Of a stretch of 64,000 bases of DNA, positions 53,908 through 61,649 are shown in pieces (position 1 is the stretch's first letter; every line of letters starts with the position of its first letter). The stretch is from JAYEHL01 sp041653935. Lineage in GTDB: Bacteria > Chloroflexota > Dehalococcoidia > E44-bin15. Position numbers and translations under genes: made by a program. Under the pieces are notes generated by a model. The model had not been told where the DNA came from, searched no databases, and was given only the letters and a program-made list of their open reading frames with translations. The DNA is taken from the NCBI GenBank assembly GCA_041653935.1, contig JBAZEO010000001.1, positions 434,001 through 498,000 of the forward strand. The letters run 5' to 3'.

Positions 53908-55560
53908 TTAAAACGCGGCGAACTCACGCTGCTCGCCGAAGACGCCGCGCAGAACATCGCATATCTCGCCGATGGAGGCGTAGGCAGCCGTGCACTCGAT
54001 TATGGCCGGCATCGTGTTCTCTTTGCCTTGTGCCACCTTCTTCAGGTTATCAAGGGCCTTCTTTGTTGCCGCGTTATCCCTCTCGCTCTTCACCTTCTTA
54101 AGACCAGCGATCTGCTTCTTGGCCACCGCAGGATCAAGCCGCAGGAGAGGCAGCTTGGCGTAGGTCGACTGGAACTTATTGACGCCGACGACGACCCTGT
54201 CTCCGGTCTCAACGGCCTTCTGATAGCGGTAGGCGCTGTCGCTGATCTCGCGCTGCTGGAAGCCCTGCTCGATGGCAGTGAGCGCGCCGCCCATTTTGTC
54301 TATCTTGGCGATATATTCCTTAGCCTCAGCCTCAAGTGTATCGGTCAGTTTCTCCACATAGTATGAGCCGCCCAGCGGATCGATGGTGTCGGCAACGCCG
54401 TTCTCGTATCCGAGTATCTGCTGCGTGCGAAGCGCTATCGTCACCGCGTCCTGGCTCGGCGTGGCATAAGCCTCGTCGCGCGAGTTGGTGTGCAGCGACT
54501 GCGTGCCGCCGAGCACAGCGGCCAGCGCCTGCATCGTTGTCCTGATGATATTGTTATCGGGCTGCTGCGCCGTCAGCGTGGAGCCGCCCGTCTGCGTATG
54601 GAAGCGCAGCGTGCATGAGCGCATGTCCTTGGCCTTGAAGCGCTCCTTCATTATCGTAGCCCACAGCCTGCGCGCGGCACGGTACTTAGCCACCTCTTCG
54701 AACAGGTTATTGTGAGCGGCGAAGAAGAATGAAAGCCTTCCCGCGAACGCATCCACATCCAGGCCTGAATCGATGGCCGCCTGCACATAGGCTATGCCGT
54801 CTGCCAGCGTGAACGCCAGCTCCTGCGCCGCCGTTGAGCCGGCCTCCCTGATATGATAGCCGCTGATGCTGATCGTGTTCCATTTGGGAACATTCTGTCC
54901 ACAATATTTAAATATGTCCGTAATAAGGCGCATCGATGGGCGCGGCGGGAAGATGTAGGTGCCGCGCGCTATGTACTCCTTCAAGACATCGTTCTGGATC
55001 GTGCCGTCCAGCTTGGATGGATCAACGCCCTGCTTCTTGGCCAGCGTCACGTACATAGCCAGCAGCACGGCGGCCGAAGAGTTAATCGTCATGGAGACGC
55101 TGACCTTATCCAGCGGGATCTCCTTGAACAGGATCTCCATATCGGCAAGGCTGTCGATGGCCACACCTACTTTGCCGACCTCGCCCTGCGCCAGCGCATG
55201 GTCGGAGTCATATCCGATCTGGGTCGGCAGGTCGAAGGCGATGCTCAGACCCGTCTGTCCCTGCTGCAGCAGATAGCGGTAGCGCTTGTTGGACTCCTCG
55301 GCATCGGAAAATCCGGCGTACTGTCTCATGGTCCAGAGCCTGCCGCGGTACATTGTAGGCTGAATACCCCTTGTAAACGGAAACTCGCCTGGATAGCCTA
55401 CTGCTTGATTGTAGTCCCATCCGGCGAGGTCATCCGGGGTATACAGCGCTTCTATCTCGGTCCCTGAAGTGTACTCGAATTTCTTTAATCGTTCGGGGTT
55501 CTTCTGAAGGACCTTATCGAGCGTTGTGCTCTTCCATTCCTTCTTGTTCTTACTTGCCAT
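53908..55560 (-). CDS. Acyl-CoA (methylmalonyl-CoA) mutase large subunit
   Basis: TIM-barrel catalytic subunit (550 aa) of a B12-dependent mutase. Visible motifs are YPGEFPFTRGIQPTMYRGR (about 71-89), WTMRQYAGFSDAEESNKRY, GLSIAFDLPTQIGYDSDH, TIQNDVLKEY, the catalytic-histidine region SISGYHIREAG and a DPLGGSYYVE segment. The B12 domain is on a separate gene. I chose the ATG at 55560 because GGAGG lies 4 nt upstream. With the epimerase it links propionyl/methylmalonyl-CoA to succinyl-CoA. No MeaB-type GTPase is visible here. Confidence 0.93.
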   Translation of the reverse strand: MASKNKKEWKSTTLDKVLQKNPERLKKFEYTSGTEIEALYTPDDLAGWDYNQAVGYPGEFPFTRGIQPTMYRGRLWTMRQYAGFSDAEESNKRYRYLLQQGQTGLSIAFDLPTQIGYDSDHALAQGEVGKVGVAIDSLADMEILFKEIPLDKVSVSMTINSSAAVLLAMYVTLAKKQGVDPSKLDGTIQNDVLKEYIARGTYIFPPRPSMRLITDIFKYCGQNVPKWNTISISGYHIREAGSTAAQELAFTLADGIAYVQAAIDSGLDVDAFAGRLSFFFAAHNNLFEEVAKYRAARRLWATIMKERFKAKDMRSCTLRFHTQTGGSTLTAQQPDNNIIRTTMQALAAVLGGTQSLHTNSRDEAYATPSQDAVTIALRTQQILGYENGVADTIDPLGGSYYVEKLTDTLEAEAKEYIAKIDKMGGALTAIEQGFQQREISDSAYRYQKAVETGDRVVVGVNKFQSTYAKLPLLRLDPAVAKKQIAGLKKVKSERDNAATKKALDNLKKVAQGKENTMPAIIECTAAYASIGEICDVLRGVFGEQREFAAF

Positions 55561-55631
55561 GTTACCTCCATTCAAGGTGATAAAAAAAGCGGCTGTCAAC
55601 CGCATCTGAGTTTATCGTATTTTACTGTGTT

Positions 55632-56101
55632 GTGTCAATGTCGCACTCGTATTTACCGCCTCCACCACGACGGAAAAAGGGGGCAGAGATTTGCCATCGC
55701 TCTTCCGATTTTCTCCCTCTCCTTGTGTATGAAGAGGGAGTAGCAAACCCCATCCTTTCACAGCTGCGGCGCGCATGCCCTCACCCTTTCCCTCTCCCTG
55801 CAGAGGGAAAGGGAAGATCTTTTTTAAAGCTATCTCCCCCTGTCCCCCTCTTCTAAAAAGAGGGGGAATAAATATGTCTCGGGGAGTATTCGACCCAACC
55901 CTACAGCCCTCTCACTCAAGTGAGAGGTTAGCTAAAGAGCGTAAAGGAAGTCCTCCCTTCCTTGAGGGAAGGGAGTTAGAGGGAAGGAGATTTTAAAAAT
56001 AATTCCTATAGTACCTATCATGGAAAGGACTTGTTCGAACTCCCCCTGTCCCCCTCTTTGATTAAAGAGGGGGAAGCAATCCATCCGAAGGGGCGTTCGA
56101 T
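55632..56101. repeat. Repeat-rich intergenic stretch with family C hairpins
   Basis: No gene is supported in this stretch. It holds many polypurine/polypyrimidine hairpins. Two copies of TCCCCCTGTCCCCCTCTT...AAGAGGGGGAA are at 55835-55868 and 56041-56074. Related CCCTCTC...GAGAGGG palindromes lie near 55715-55745, 55775-55815, 55907-55932 and 55951-55985. The stretch separates the mutase operon from the transposon and looks like a tolerated landing zone for small mobile repeats. Confidence 0.75.
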
Positions 56102-56174
56102 AAGAGGTGCAGGAGAATCATCTCCTGCCAGGGGTTTGGGGGTGTCCCCCAATTTCTATGTCCCCCAAAGTATG
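56102..56174 (+). repeat. Family B repeat, copy 3, left part (split by the transposon)
   Basis: The first two hairpins of family B and the start of the third (TCCCCCAAAGTATG). The missing end (GGGGGACTAACAGGGGG) is at 59128-59144, on the other side of the transposon. One copy of the 8-bp target duplication removed, the halves rejoin into a normal family B unit. Confidence 0.9.
56167..56174. repeat. Target-site duplication, left copy
   Basis: AAAGTATG, repeated exactly at 59120-59127, directly outside the transposon ends. Eight bp is the usual duplication length of the IS1595 family. Confidence 0.88.
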
Positions 56175-56200
56175 GGTAACAACATACTTGGCTCAGTAAG
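56175..56200 (+). repeat. Left terminal inverted repeat
   Basis: 26 bp; differs from the right end at positions 6, 9, 17, 19 and 25 counted from the tip. It contains TTGGCT (56188-56193), the likely -35 box of the cargo gene. Confidence 0.88.
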
Positions 56201-56217
56201 AAAGGGGGGTGTATAAT
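56188..56217 (+). promoter_or_regulatory. Promoter of the AIPR gene, -35 inside the terminal repeat
   Basis: TTGGCT (56188-56193), 18-nt spacer, TATAAT (56212-56217). The -10 box overlaps the ATG at 56216, which argues against that codon as the true start. Confidence 0.65.
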
Positions 56218-56281
56218 GATCTTACCACGTTGGGTATACCCATTAGATAGAATTGGGCAACATGAAAGGGAGGTTAAGGAT

Positions 56282-57952
56282 ATGTCTCTAATAAATCTTA
56301 CCTATCCTACACTTCTTGACCTATTCCGTAACAAATATATTGTATCTGGCAGGACAGAGAGTGCGGCATTCTTAATGTGGTATTTAGAAAACTATTATCG
56401 CTTGGATGAGGAAGAGGCGGTAGCCTGTGTTTGTGATAAAAGAGGGGATAAAGGTGTAGATGGAATCTTCGTAAATGATGACGAGGAAACAATAACAGTA
56501 TTCCAATCTCAAATATCGCAATCTGATGACCGTACAATAGGCGACTCTTCGTTACGGACATTTTCTGGAACTTTAACCCAATTCAAAGATAAGGCATCGA
56601 TAGATGCCTTAATAGGAAATGGGAATAGTATGGTAGGCGCATTGGCAAAGCGACTTGATCTCACAAGCAAGATAGCTACACACCAATTGCGAGGAGAATT
56701 TGTATCTAATGTTGATATTGATACCAACGGGGAATCTTTCCTGAAAACTAGTCCAATGATTACTTTTGTCGGGAGTAAAGCATTACTTGAATGTTACATA
56801 TCTGACAAACGGAATACTCCCATTGGAGCGACTGTATACTTTGATACTACTGGTGTTCGAGTTTCTGAATATACAGTCGATTCTAGTCTAAGAGCTATAA
56901 TTGTTCCGATTAAATCCACTGATTTAATCAAATTACAGGGGATATCTAACCAATCGTTATTTGCCTATAATGTGCGTGGCCCACTGGGTAGAACAAAGGT
57001 TAATAAAGACATTGTATCTAGCATTAAAGATCAAACGAGCCACAAGTTGTTTCCATTATTCCATAATGGTATTACCATTGTCGCAAAAAATGTAATCGAA
57101 AAGAAAGATAGCATCTCAATTGATGAATACTTTGTGGTAAACGGGTGTCAAAGTCTTACAGCTTTGTATGATAATAAAGACAAACTAACCGATGACCTAC
57201 GAATATTGGTTAAGTTCATTCAAGCTGACCCCTCATCTAAAATGACCGAGGATATCACCGACCGTTCCAATAATCAGAATGCCGTGAAACCTCGTGATTT
57301 CATGGCTAACAATACTGTTCAAATTAGACTACAAAATGAATTCAGCCAGAACTATGCAAAAGTATATTGGTTTGAAATTAAGCGTGGTGAGGCGCCACAA
57401 CAGGGCCAAGTGATATCTAATGAAGATGCGGGGCTTTTATTAATGGCCTTTGACCTTAAAGAACCGTGGGCAACTCATCGTAAATATCAAGTGTTTGAGG
57501 AAAAACATGCTGACATATTTGCCCGGCCAGAAGTAACAGCTGACCGCATAGTTTTATTGCAGGTAATTAATGACTCTATTATTCGTGGGTTACAGGGAAT
57601 AAACAATAAACTTTTTGCCAAATATTCATTAACAAAATATCTTCTTTTATATGTAATCAGATTTATGTTAGAGAACGACCCTCTGGATTCATTGTTAACT
57701 AAGCCAGAAGGTTTTGTGAGAGAGAAATATTCTCGTGAAAAGTTCTCCAAACTTATGGATAGTATTGTCAACAATCTTGTAATTGATCTTAATGCTGAGA
57801 TTGATGATTTACCAACGGATTGGGATTATCGTGATAAGTTGCGTTCTGATGTTTGGATAAATGATCTCAGAAAAAAACTAGTTGCACAACATCTAAAAGA
57901 CATCAGTCGCCGTAAGTCTGAATCATTAAAAGACCAATGGGCAAAGTTATAA
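56282..57952 (+). CDS. AIPR family protein (abortive-infection phage-resistance type)
   Basis: The protein (556 aa from this ATG) carries the AIPR domain in its middle: FPLFHNGITIVAK, VVNGCQSLTALYDN, then SNNQNAVKPRDF, the conserved region of the family. The N-terminus has EEEAVACVCDKRGDKGVDGIFVND, which resembles a restriction-endonuclease-type fold with a D...D-G-I-F pattern, so it could act on nucleic acid (inference). AIPR proteins are linked to abortive phage infection, but the mechanism is not established for this one. I chose ATG 56282 because GGGAGG lies 8 nt upstream; the upstream in-frame ATG at 56216 overlaps the promoter. It is transposon cargo. Confidence 0.82.
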   Translation: MSLINLTYPTLLDLFRNKYIVSGRTESAAFLMWYLENYYRLDEEEAVACVCDKRGDKGVDGIFVNDDEETITVFQSQISQSDDRTIGDSSLRTFSGTLTQFKDKASIDALIGNGNSMVGALAKRLDLTSKIATHQLRGEFVSNVDIDTNGESFLKTSPMITFVGSKALLECYISDKRNTPIGATVYFDTTGVRVSEYTVDSSLRAIIVPIKSTDLIKLQGISNQSLFAYNVRGPLGRTKVNKDIVSSIKDQTSHKLFPLFHNGITIVAKNVIEKKDSISIDEYFVVNGCQSLTALYDNKDKLTDDLRILVKFIQADPSSKMTEDITDRSNNQNAVKPRDFMANNTVQIRLQNEFSQNYAKVYWFEIKRGEAPQQGQVISNEDAGLLLMAFDLKEPWATHRKYQVFEEKHADIFARPEVTADRIVLLQVINDSIIRGLQGINNKLFAKYSLTKYLLLYVIRFMLENDPLDSLLTKPEGFVREKYSREKFSKLMDSIVNNLVIDLNAEIDDLPTDWDYRDKLRSDVWINDLRKKLVAQHLKDISRRKSESLKDQWAKL

Positions 57953-58093
57953 GGTAGAATCAGATGTCGGCTGTTTCTTTGGTTTTTCAACTTGCTTGGG
58001 AATCGATATAACTCTCTTCGTGAGCCGTTCAAAACGCTGAAATGGAGATTCATTCCCCTGTTTGGGGGGAATATCTATTTGCATCTTTTTCAT
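57947..58093 (-). CDS. 48-aa accessory gene of the transposon
   Basis: A short frame directly after the transposase encodes 48 residues beginning MKKMQIDIPPKQ, with a central PFQRFERLTKRVISIPK segment and a basic tail. AGAGAGG, overlapping the transposase stop, lies about 8 nt before the ATG, so it is translationally coupled. Small proteins of the form PF-RF--L---I--VPK are, to my recollection, found beside ISXO2-like transposases, which supports a real gene. Function is unknown; it may assist or limit transposition. Its stop overlaps the end of the AIPR gene by 6 nt on the opposite strand. Confidence 0.72.
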   Translation of the reverse strand: MKKMQIDIPPKQGNESPFQRFERLTKRVISIPKQVEKPKKQPTSDSTL

Positions 58094-58107
58094 TTCGCTT
58101 ACCTCTC

Positions 58108-59055
58108 TTACGCTGGCGTCGTGCCTCCGATGAGTTGATTGTATGTCAACCGCTTGCCAGTGATTCCATTGACTACAGATTGAAAACGACCAGCATCATC
58201 AGTCTTACGAGTATTGAATCGGAAAGTTTCTTCGTCAAGATACCGAGTCAAGTGGTATGGTTCAATGTTAACGTAAGTGCCTCTTATTGCCCGTTTTAAG
58301 AGGCTCCAGAAGTTCTCAATACCATTAGTGTGGACATGACCATTAACATAGGATTCTGCGTGATCTATTACCTCATGTATATACTCATTATCTAAATCAT
58401 TATAGGAGTAAAGAGCATCAGTGATAAGGTTACTACCTGATGTGACAGATTCACGGACGGCTGGGGGAATTGTCCTACGACTGTTATCAGTAATTATTTT
58501 GGCTTGAACCTTGCTTGGTTTATCGCCAATACCATGACGCTCTAATAGACCCATAACAGCCACCTTGCCAGCACCACCACGCCGATGAATAACCTTATCC
58601 TTCTTGTCTTTGTGCATATTCTTGGCCTTACCACCGATATATGTTTCATCAGCTTCAACTGTGCCAGACAACTTACCACTATCAGTTCCCATTGCCAAGC
58701 GGATTCTGTGCATCATAAACCAAGCTGTTTTCTGAGTAACACCAATCCCACGAGCGATTTCGTAGGAGCTAATACCATTCTTAGCATTAGCAATCATCCA
58801 AATAGCGGCAAGCCACTTATCCAATCCGATTGCGCTATCTTCAAAGATAGTTCCTACCTTGACCGAGAATTGACGCTTGGGATGTTGTGCTTTGCACTCC
58901 CAAATATGACGGGTTTTGATATATCTAATATCCGTACTTCCACAAGTAGGGCAAGCCACGCCATCAGGCCAACGTAACTTGACTACGAAATCTATACAGA
59001 CATCGATATTGGAAAAGTATTTAATTGCTTCTATTAGGGTAGTTGGTTCTTTCAT
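58108..59055 (-). CDS. IS1595-family (ISXO2-like) DDE transposase
   Basis: The 315-aa protein has an N-terminal zinc ribbon (CPTCGSTDIRYI, then a later Cys and His), a helix-turn-helix region (SSYEIARGIGVTQKTAWFMMHRIR) and the DDE domain with VEADETYIGGK (first Asp), LITDALYSYN (second Asp) and HTNGIENFWSLLKR (Glu). This is the ISXO2/IS1595 pattern. No frameshift or stop is seen, and the ends, promoter and target duplication are intact, so the element may still be active. TAAGGAG lies 7-8 nt before the ATG. Confidence 0.95.
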   Translation of the reverse strand: MKEPTTLIEAIKYFSNIDVCIDFVVKLRWPDGVACPTCGSTDIRYIKTRHIWECKAQHPKRQFSVKVGTIFEDSAIGLDKWLAAIWMIANAKNGISSYEIARGIGVTQKTAWFMMHRIRLAMGTDSGKLSGTVEADETYIGGKAKNMHKDKKDKVIHRRGGAGKVAVMGLLERHGIGDKPSKVQAKIITDNSRRTIPPAVRESVTSGSNLITDALYSYNDLDNEYIHEVIDHAESYVNGHVHTNGIENFWSLLKRAIRGTYVNIEPYHLTRYLDEETFRFNTRKTDDAGRFQSVVNGITGKRLTYNQLIGGTTPA

Positions 59056-59077
59056 TGCTGTACTCCTTACTGTTACG

Positions 59078-59106
59078 AGTATAGCACGAATAACCTACTG
59101 TGTCAA
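59078..59106 (-). promoter_or_regulatory. Transposase promoter, -35 inside the terminal repeat
   Basis: On the minus strand TTGACA (59106-59101), exactly 17 nt, TATACT (59083-59078). The -35 box is part of the right inverted repeat. Confidence 0.8.
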
Positions 59107-59119
59107 GTATATTATTACC
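59094..59119 (-). repeat. Right terminal inverted repeat
   Basis: 26 bp ending at 59119, reading GGTAATAATATACTTGACAC inward from the tip. It matches the left end at 21 of 26 positions. Confidence 0.88.
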
Positions 59120-59127
59120 AAAGTATG
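59120..59127. repeat. Target-site duplication, right copy
   Basis: AAAGTATG, identical to 56167-56174. Confidence 0.88.
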
Positions 59128-59186
59128 GGGGACTAACAGGGGGTTTGGATATTGTATCCCCCATGAGTGGGGGATAGCAGGGGGTT
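59128..59186 (+). repeat. Family B repeat, copy 3, right part plus an extra hairpin unit
   Basis: GGGGGACTAACAGGGGG completes the split copy at 56102-56174. A further unit TCCCCCATGAGTGGGGGATA (59156-59175), followed by GCAGGGGGTTC, repeats the third hairpin alone, showing that family B is modular. Confidence 0.85.
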
Positions 59187-59189
59187 CGT

Positions 59190-59218
59190 TTGATAAATAC
59201 AATGCGACTTATTATAAT
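59190..59218 (+). promoter_or_regulatory. Promoter of ruvB
   Basis: TTGATA (59190-59195), 17-nt spacer, TATAAT (59213-59218). The -10 box ends 6 nt before the ruvB ATG, and the transcript should start at or next to the A of ATG. Confidence 0.7.
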
Positions 59219-59224
59219 GAACGC

Positions 59225-60280
59225 ATGTCTGCGAAGGACAAGGACAACATCGAGCGCGTCGTTTCGGGCAAAGCCGAGGAAGAAGACCTGCCCATCGACT
59301 ATACACTGCGCCCGAAACGTATCTCCGAGTTCATCGGCCAGGACAAGGTAAAAGACAACCTCAATATAGCTATCGCCGCCGCGCAGGGCAGAAGTGAGCC
59401 GCTCGACCATATTCTTCTCTACGGGCCTCCCGGCCTCGGAAAAACGACGCTGGCCAACATCATCGCCGCCGAGATGCGGGTCAACATCCGCACGACATCC
59501 GGTCCGGCCATCGAGCGCCCCGGCGATATAGCCGCCATACTCACCGGTCTCAAAGAAGGCGACATACTATTTATCGACGAAATACACCGTCTCAATCGCA
59601 TCGTGGAAGAGAAGCTCTATCCCGCAATGGAGGACTATGCAATTGACATAATCGTTGGCAAGGGGCCGGGCGCGCGCAACATACGCCTGAACCTGCCACG
59701 ATTCACCCTGATAGGGGCGACGACGCGTTTCGCCATGCTCAGCGCCCCCATGCGCGACCGCTTCGGCTCCGTGTACCGCCTCGATTTCTACGATGAGAAT
59801 TCCATAGCGGCAATCATCAAACGTGCTGCCAAGATATTGAAAGTTAAAGCGGATGAGGGCGGGATAAAGGAGATAGCCAGCCGCTCCAGGGGCACGCCGC
59901 GCGTGGCCAACCGGCTTCTTCGCCGCGTCAGGGACTACGCCCAGGTAAAGAGCGACGGCGTGGTCACTAAGAAGCTGGCCCTCGAAGCGCTGGGCCGCCT
60001 TGAGATCGATAAACTGGGGCTGGACGACCTGGACCACCGCGTGCTGCGTACCATTATCGAGAAGTACGGCGGCGGGCCGGTGGGGCTCGATACCATCGCC
60101 GCATCCATAAGCGAGGAGGCCGACACCATTATGGACGTGTACGAGCCGTACCTGCTGCAGCTGGGCTTCCTGGACCGTACCCCCCGCGGCAGGGTGGCCA
60201 CCCCCCATGCCTACGAGCACCTGGGGATCCCCTACAACAAGAAGGACAAGCCCCCTCAGCTAGGGCTGTTTGATAAATAG
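59225..60280 (+). CDS. ruvB: Holliday junction branch migration helicase RuvB
   Basis: AAA+ motor (351 aa) that drives branch migration with RuvA. Visible motifs are TLRPKRISEFIGQ, Walker A GPPGLGKTT, TTSGPAIERPGD, Walker B FIDEIHR, the sensor LIGATTR and arginine finger region PMRDRFG, then the winged-helix C-domain (LDRTPRGRVAT). I chose the ATG at 59225; in-frame sequence further upstream runs into the transposon end. There is no ribosome site and the -10 box is 6 nt away, so it is probably a leaderless mRNA. ruvA and ruvC are not in the window. Confidence 0.96.
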   Translation: MSAKDKDNIERVVSGKAEEEDLPIDYTLRPKRISEFIGQDKVKDNLNIAIAAAQGRSEPLDHILLYGPPGLGKTTLANIIAAEMRVNIRTTSGPAIERPGDIAAILTGLKEGDILFIDEIHRLNRIVEEKLYPAMEDYAIDIIVGKGPGARNIRLNLPRFTLIGATTRFAMLSAPMRDRFGSVYRLDFYDENSIAAIIKRAAKILKVKADEGGIKEIASRSRGTPRVANRLLRRVRDYAQVKSDGVVTKKLALEALGRLEIDKLGLDDLDHRVLRTIIEKYGGGPVGLDTIAASISEEADTIMDVYEPYLLQLGFLDRTPRGRVATPHAYEHLGIPYNKKDKPPQLGLFDK

Positions 60281-60334
60281 AAGTGCACGCTGCACTGTCA
60301 TTCTGAATCATTACGTCATCACAGACTGGCGAAG

Positions 60335-60429
60335 AAGAAGTACAGGAGATTTTCTCCTGCCGAGGGAACTGGGGGTGTCCCCCAGATTTTTTTTAAATCC
60401 CCCATGAGTGGGGGATAACAGGGGGTTGA
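60335..60429 (+). repeat. Family B tripartite hairpin repeat, copy 4
   Basis: TACAGGAGA...TCTCCTGCC, TGGGGGTGTCCCCCA and TCCCCCATGAGTGGGGGATA, then ACAGGGGGTTGA. Its AGGGGG (60420-60425) lies 10 nt before the queH ATG and looks like that gene's ribosome site. Confidence 0.88.
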
Positions 60430-60435
60430 TGCTAA

Positions 60436-60993
60436 ATGAAGAAACTTCTCCTCCACACATGTTGCGGCCCCTGTGCCACCTACTGCGTCAACCGGCTCCG
60501 GGCTGAAAATTTCGACGTCAGCGCCTTCTGGTACAACCCCAACGTTCACCCCTTCAGCGAGCATAAATTACGATTGGAAGCAGCCCTAACCTTATCACAA
60601 AAAATGGGTTTTCCGCTGATAAAAGCCGACGGTTACGACATGATAAATTACCTCCGCGCGGTGTCCGGAAATGAGGGAGACCGTTGCCGCTACTGTTTCA
60701 AAATGCGCATGGGAAAAACGGCCCAGACCGCCAAAGAAAAAGGCTTCGACGCTTTCACCACGACCCTGTTCATAAGCCCATACCAGAAGCATGAATTGCT
60801 GAAAGAGATCTGCGAGGCGGCTGCGGCCGAATACGGCGTCGCCTTCCACTACGAGGACTTCCGTCCCGGCTTCCGCGAGAGCCACAACCTTTCACACGAT
60901 ATGGAGCTATATCATCAGAAGTACTGCGGCTGCATCTACAGCGAGTGGGAGCGCTTCGGCAAGGTGAACATCGAGAAGATGCTGGGGAAATAA
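60436..60993 (+). CDS. queH: Epoxyqueuosine reductase QueH
   Basis: Iron-sulfur enzyme (185 aa) that reduces epoxyqueuosine in tRNA to queuosine, an alternative to QueG. The cysteine set of the family is present: C9 and C10 with C13 (HTCCGPC), C84 and C87 (RCRYC), and C164 and C166 (KYCGCIYSE). The FRPGFRESH and YQKHELL segments also match. With tgt in the same window it implies queuosine-modified tRNA. The ribosome site appears to come from the family B repeat. The next gene starts 3 nt after its stop. Confidence 0.93.
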   Translation: MKKLLLHTCCGPCATYCVNRLRAENFDVSAFWYNPNVHPFSEHKLRLEAALTLSQKMGFPLIKADGYDMINYLRAVSGNEGDRCRYCFKMRMGKTAQTAKEKGFDAFTTTLFISPYQKHELLKEICEAAAAEYGVAFHYEDFRPGFRESHNLSHDMELYHQKYCGCIYSEWERFGKVNIEKMLGK

Positions 60994-60996
60994 ACA

Positions 60997-61638
60997 ATGG
61001 CTGGCAACAGGTTCCTCCGTTTTGACATATCGACGAAAGTGCTCATGCTTGCTAACGTCGTGACGATACTATTTGCTGTCGTGCAGAAATGGGATGTCAT
61101 AGAGGTTATGTGGGTCTACTGGGCTCAGAGCGTCATCATTGGGTGTTTCACCTACCGCAGGATACTGGACCTGAAGTATTTCTCCACGAAAGGCATGTCT
61201 GTCAACGGTGTACCATTAGAGCCAACGCAGGAGGCAAAGCGTCAGACAGCAAAGTTCTTTTTAGTACACTATGGTTTCTTCCACCTGGCGTACTTCCTAT
61301 TCCTTTTAGTGCTTTCCACACCTGTTTCTGTCATATCAGCCATCAGCATTACCGTATGCATACTGACATTTCTGGCCAACCACTGGTTTTCGTACAAGAA
61401 GAACAGACTATCAGACATGAACAGGACTCTCAAGCTCGGAACAGTTTTCATGACCCCATATGTACGCATCATCCCCATGCACCTGACCATAATCCTCGGC
61501 GGTGTGTTTATCATAGAAGGGTCAACGAGTACACTGGCTCTACTCTTGTTTCTTATCTTAAAAACCTTCGCAGATGTTATCATGCATATGGTTGAACATA
61601 GAAGCAGACGGCCTGAAGGCGAAACAGGCTCATTGTAA
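60997..61638 (+). CDS. DUF6498-like membrane protein
   Basis: The 213-aa protein has five to six hydrophobic helices, with an early motif MWVYWAQSVIIGCFTYRRILDL and a FFLVHYGFFHLAYFLFL segment, which recall DUF6498 proteins. The function of that family is unknown. It lies 3 nt after queH and is probably co-transcribed, but nothing links it to queuosine. The C-terminus is a short basic tail. Confidence 0.7.
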   Translation: MAGNRFLRFDISTKVLMLANVVTILFAVVQKWDVIEVMWVYWAQSVIIGCFTYRRILDLKYFSTKGMSVNGVPLEPTQEAKRQTAKFFLVHYGFFHLAYFLFLLVLSTPVSVISAISITVCILTFLANHWFSYKKNRLSDMNRTLKLGTVFMTPYVRIIPMHLTIILGGVFIIEGSTSTLALLLFLILKTFADVIMHMVEHRSRRPEGETGSL

Positions 61639-61649
61639 AGGCGAGTACG

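Larger units (their letters stand above)
56175..59119. mobile_element. IS1595-like transposon with AIPR cargo gene (2,945 bp)
   Basis: The element runs from GGTAACAACATACTTG to the complement of GGTAATAATATACTTG. The ends match at 21 of 26 positions, and an exact 8-bp duplication (AAAGTATG) flanks it. It carries an AIPR-family gene on + and, convergent to it, the DDE transposase followed by a 48-codon gene on -. The DNA looks A+T-richer than its neighbours. It interrupts a family B repeat, so both the empty site and the insertion event can be read from the sequence. Some known IS1595-family elements carry passenger genes. Confidence 0.9.

Noticed and set aside
56216..56281. ATG at 56216 as the AIPR start
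   Set aside because: It overlaps a TATAAT box and has no ribosome site; 56282 has GGGAGG at 8 nt.
58916..59224. Upstream extension of ruvB into the transposon
   Set aside because: It crosses the transposon end and repeat; the RuvB N-terminus starts at the ATG at 59225 behind a promoter.
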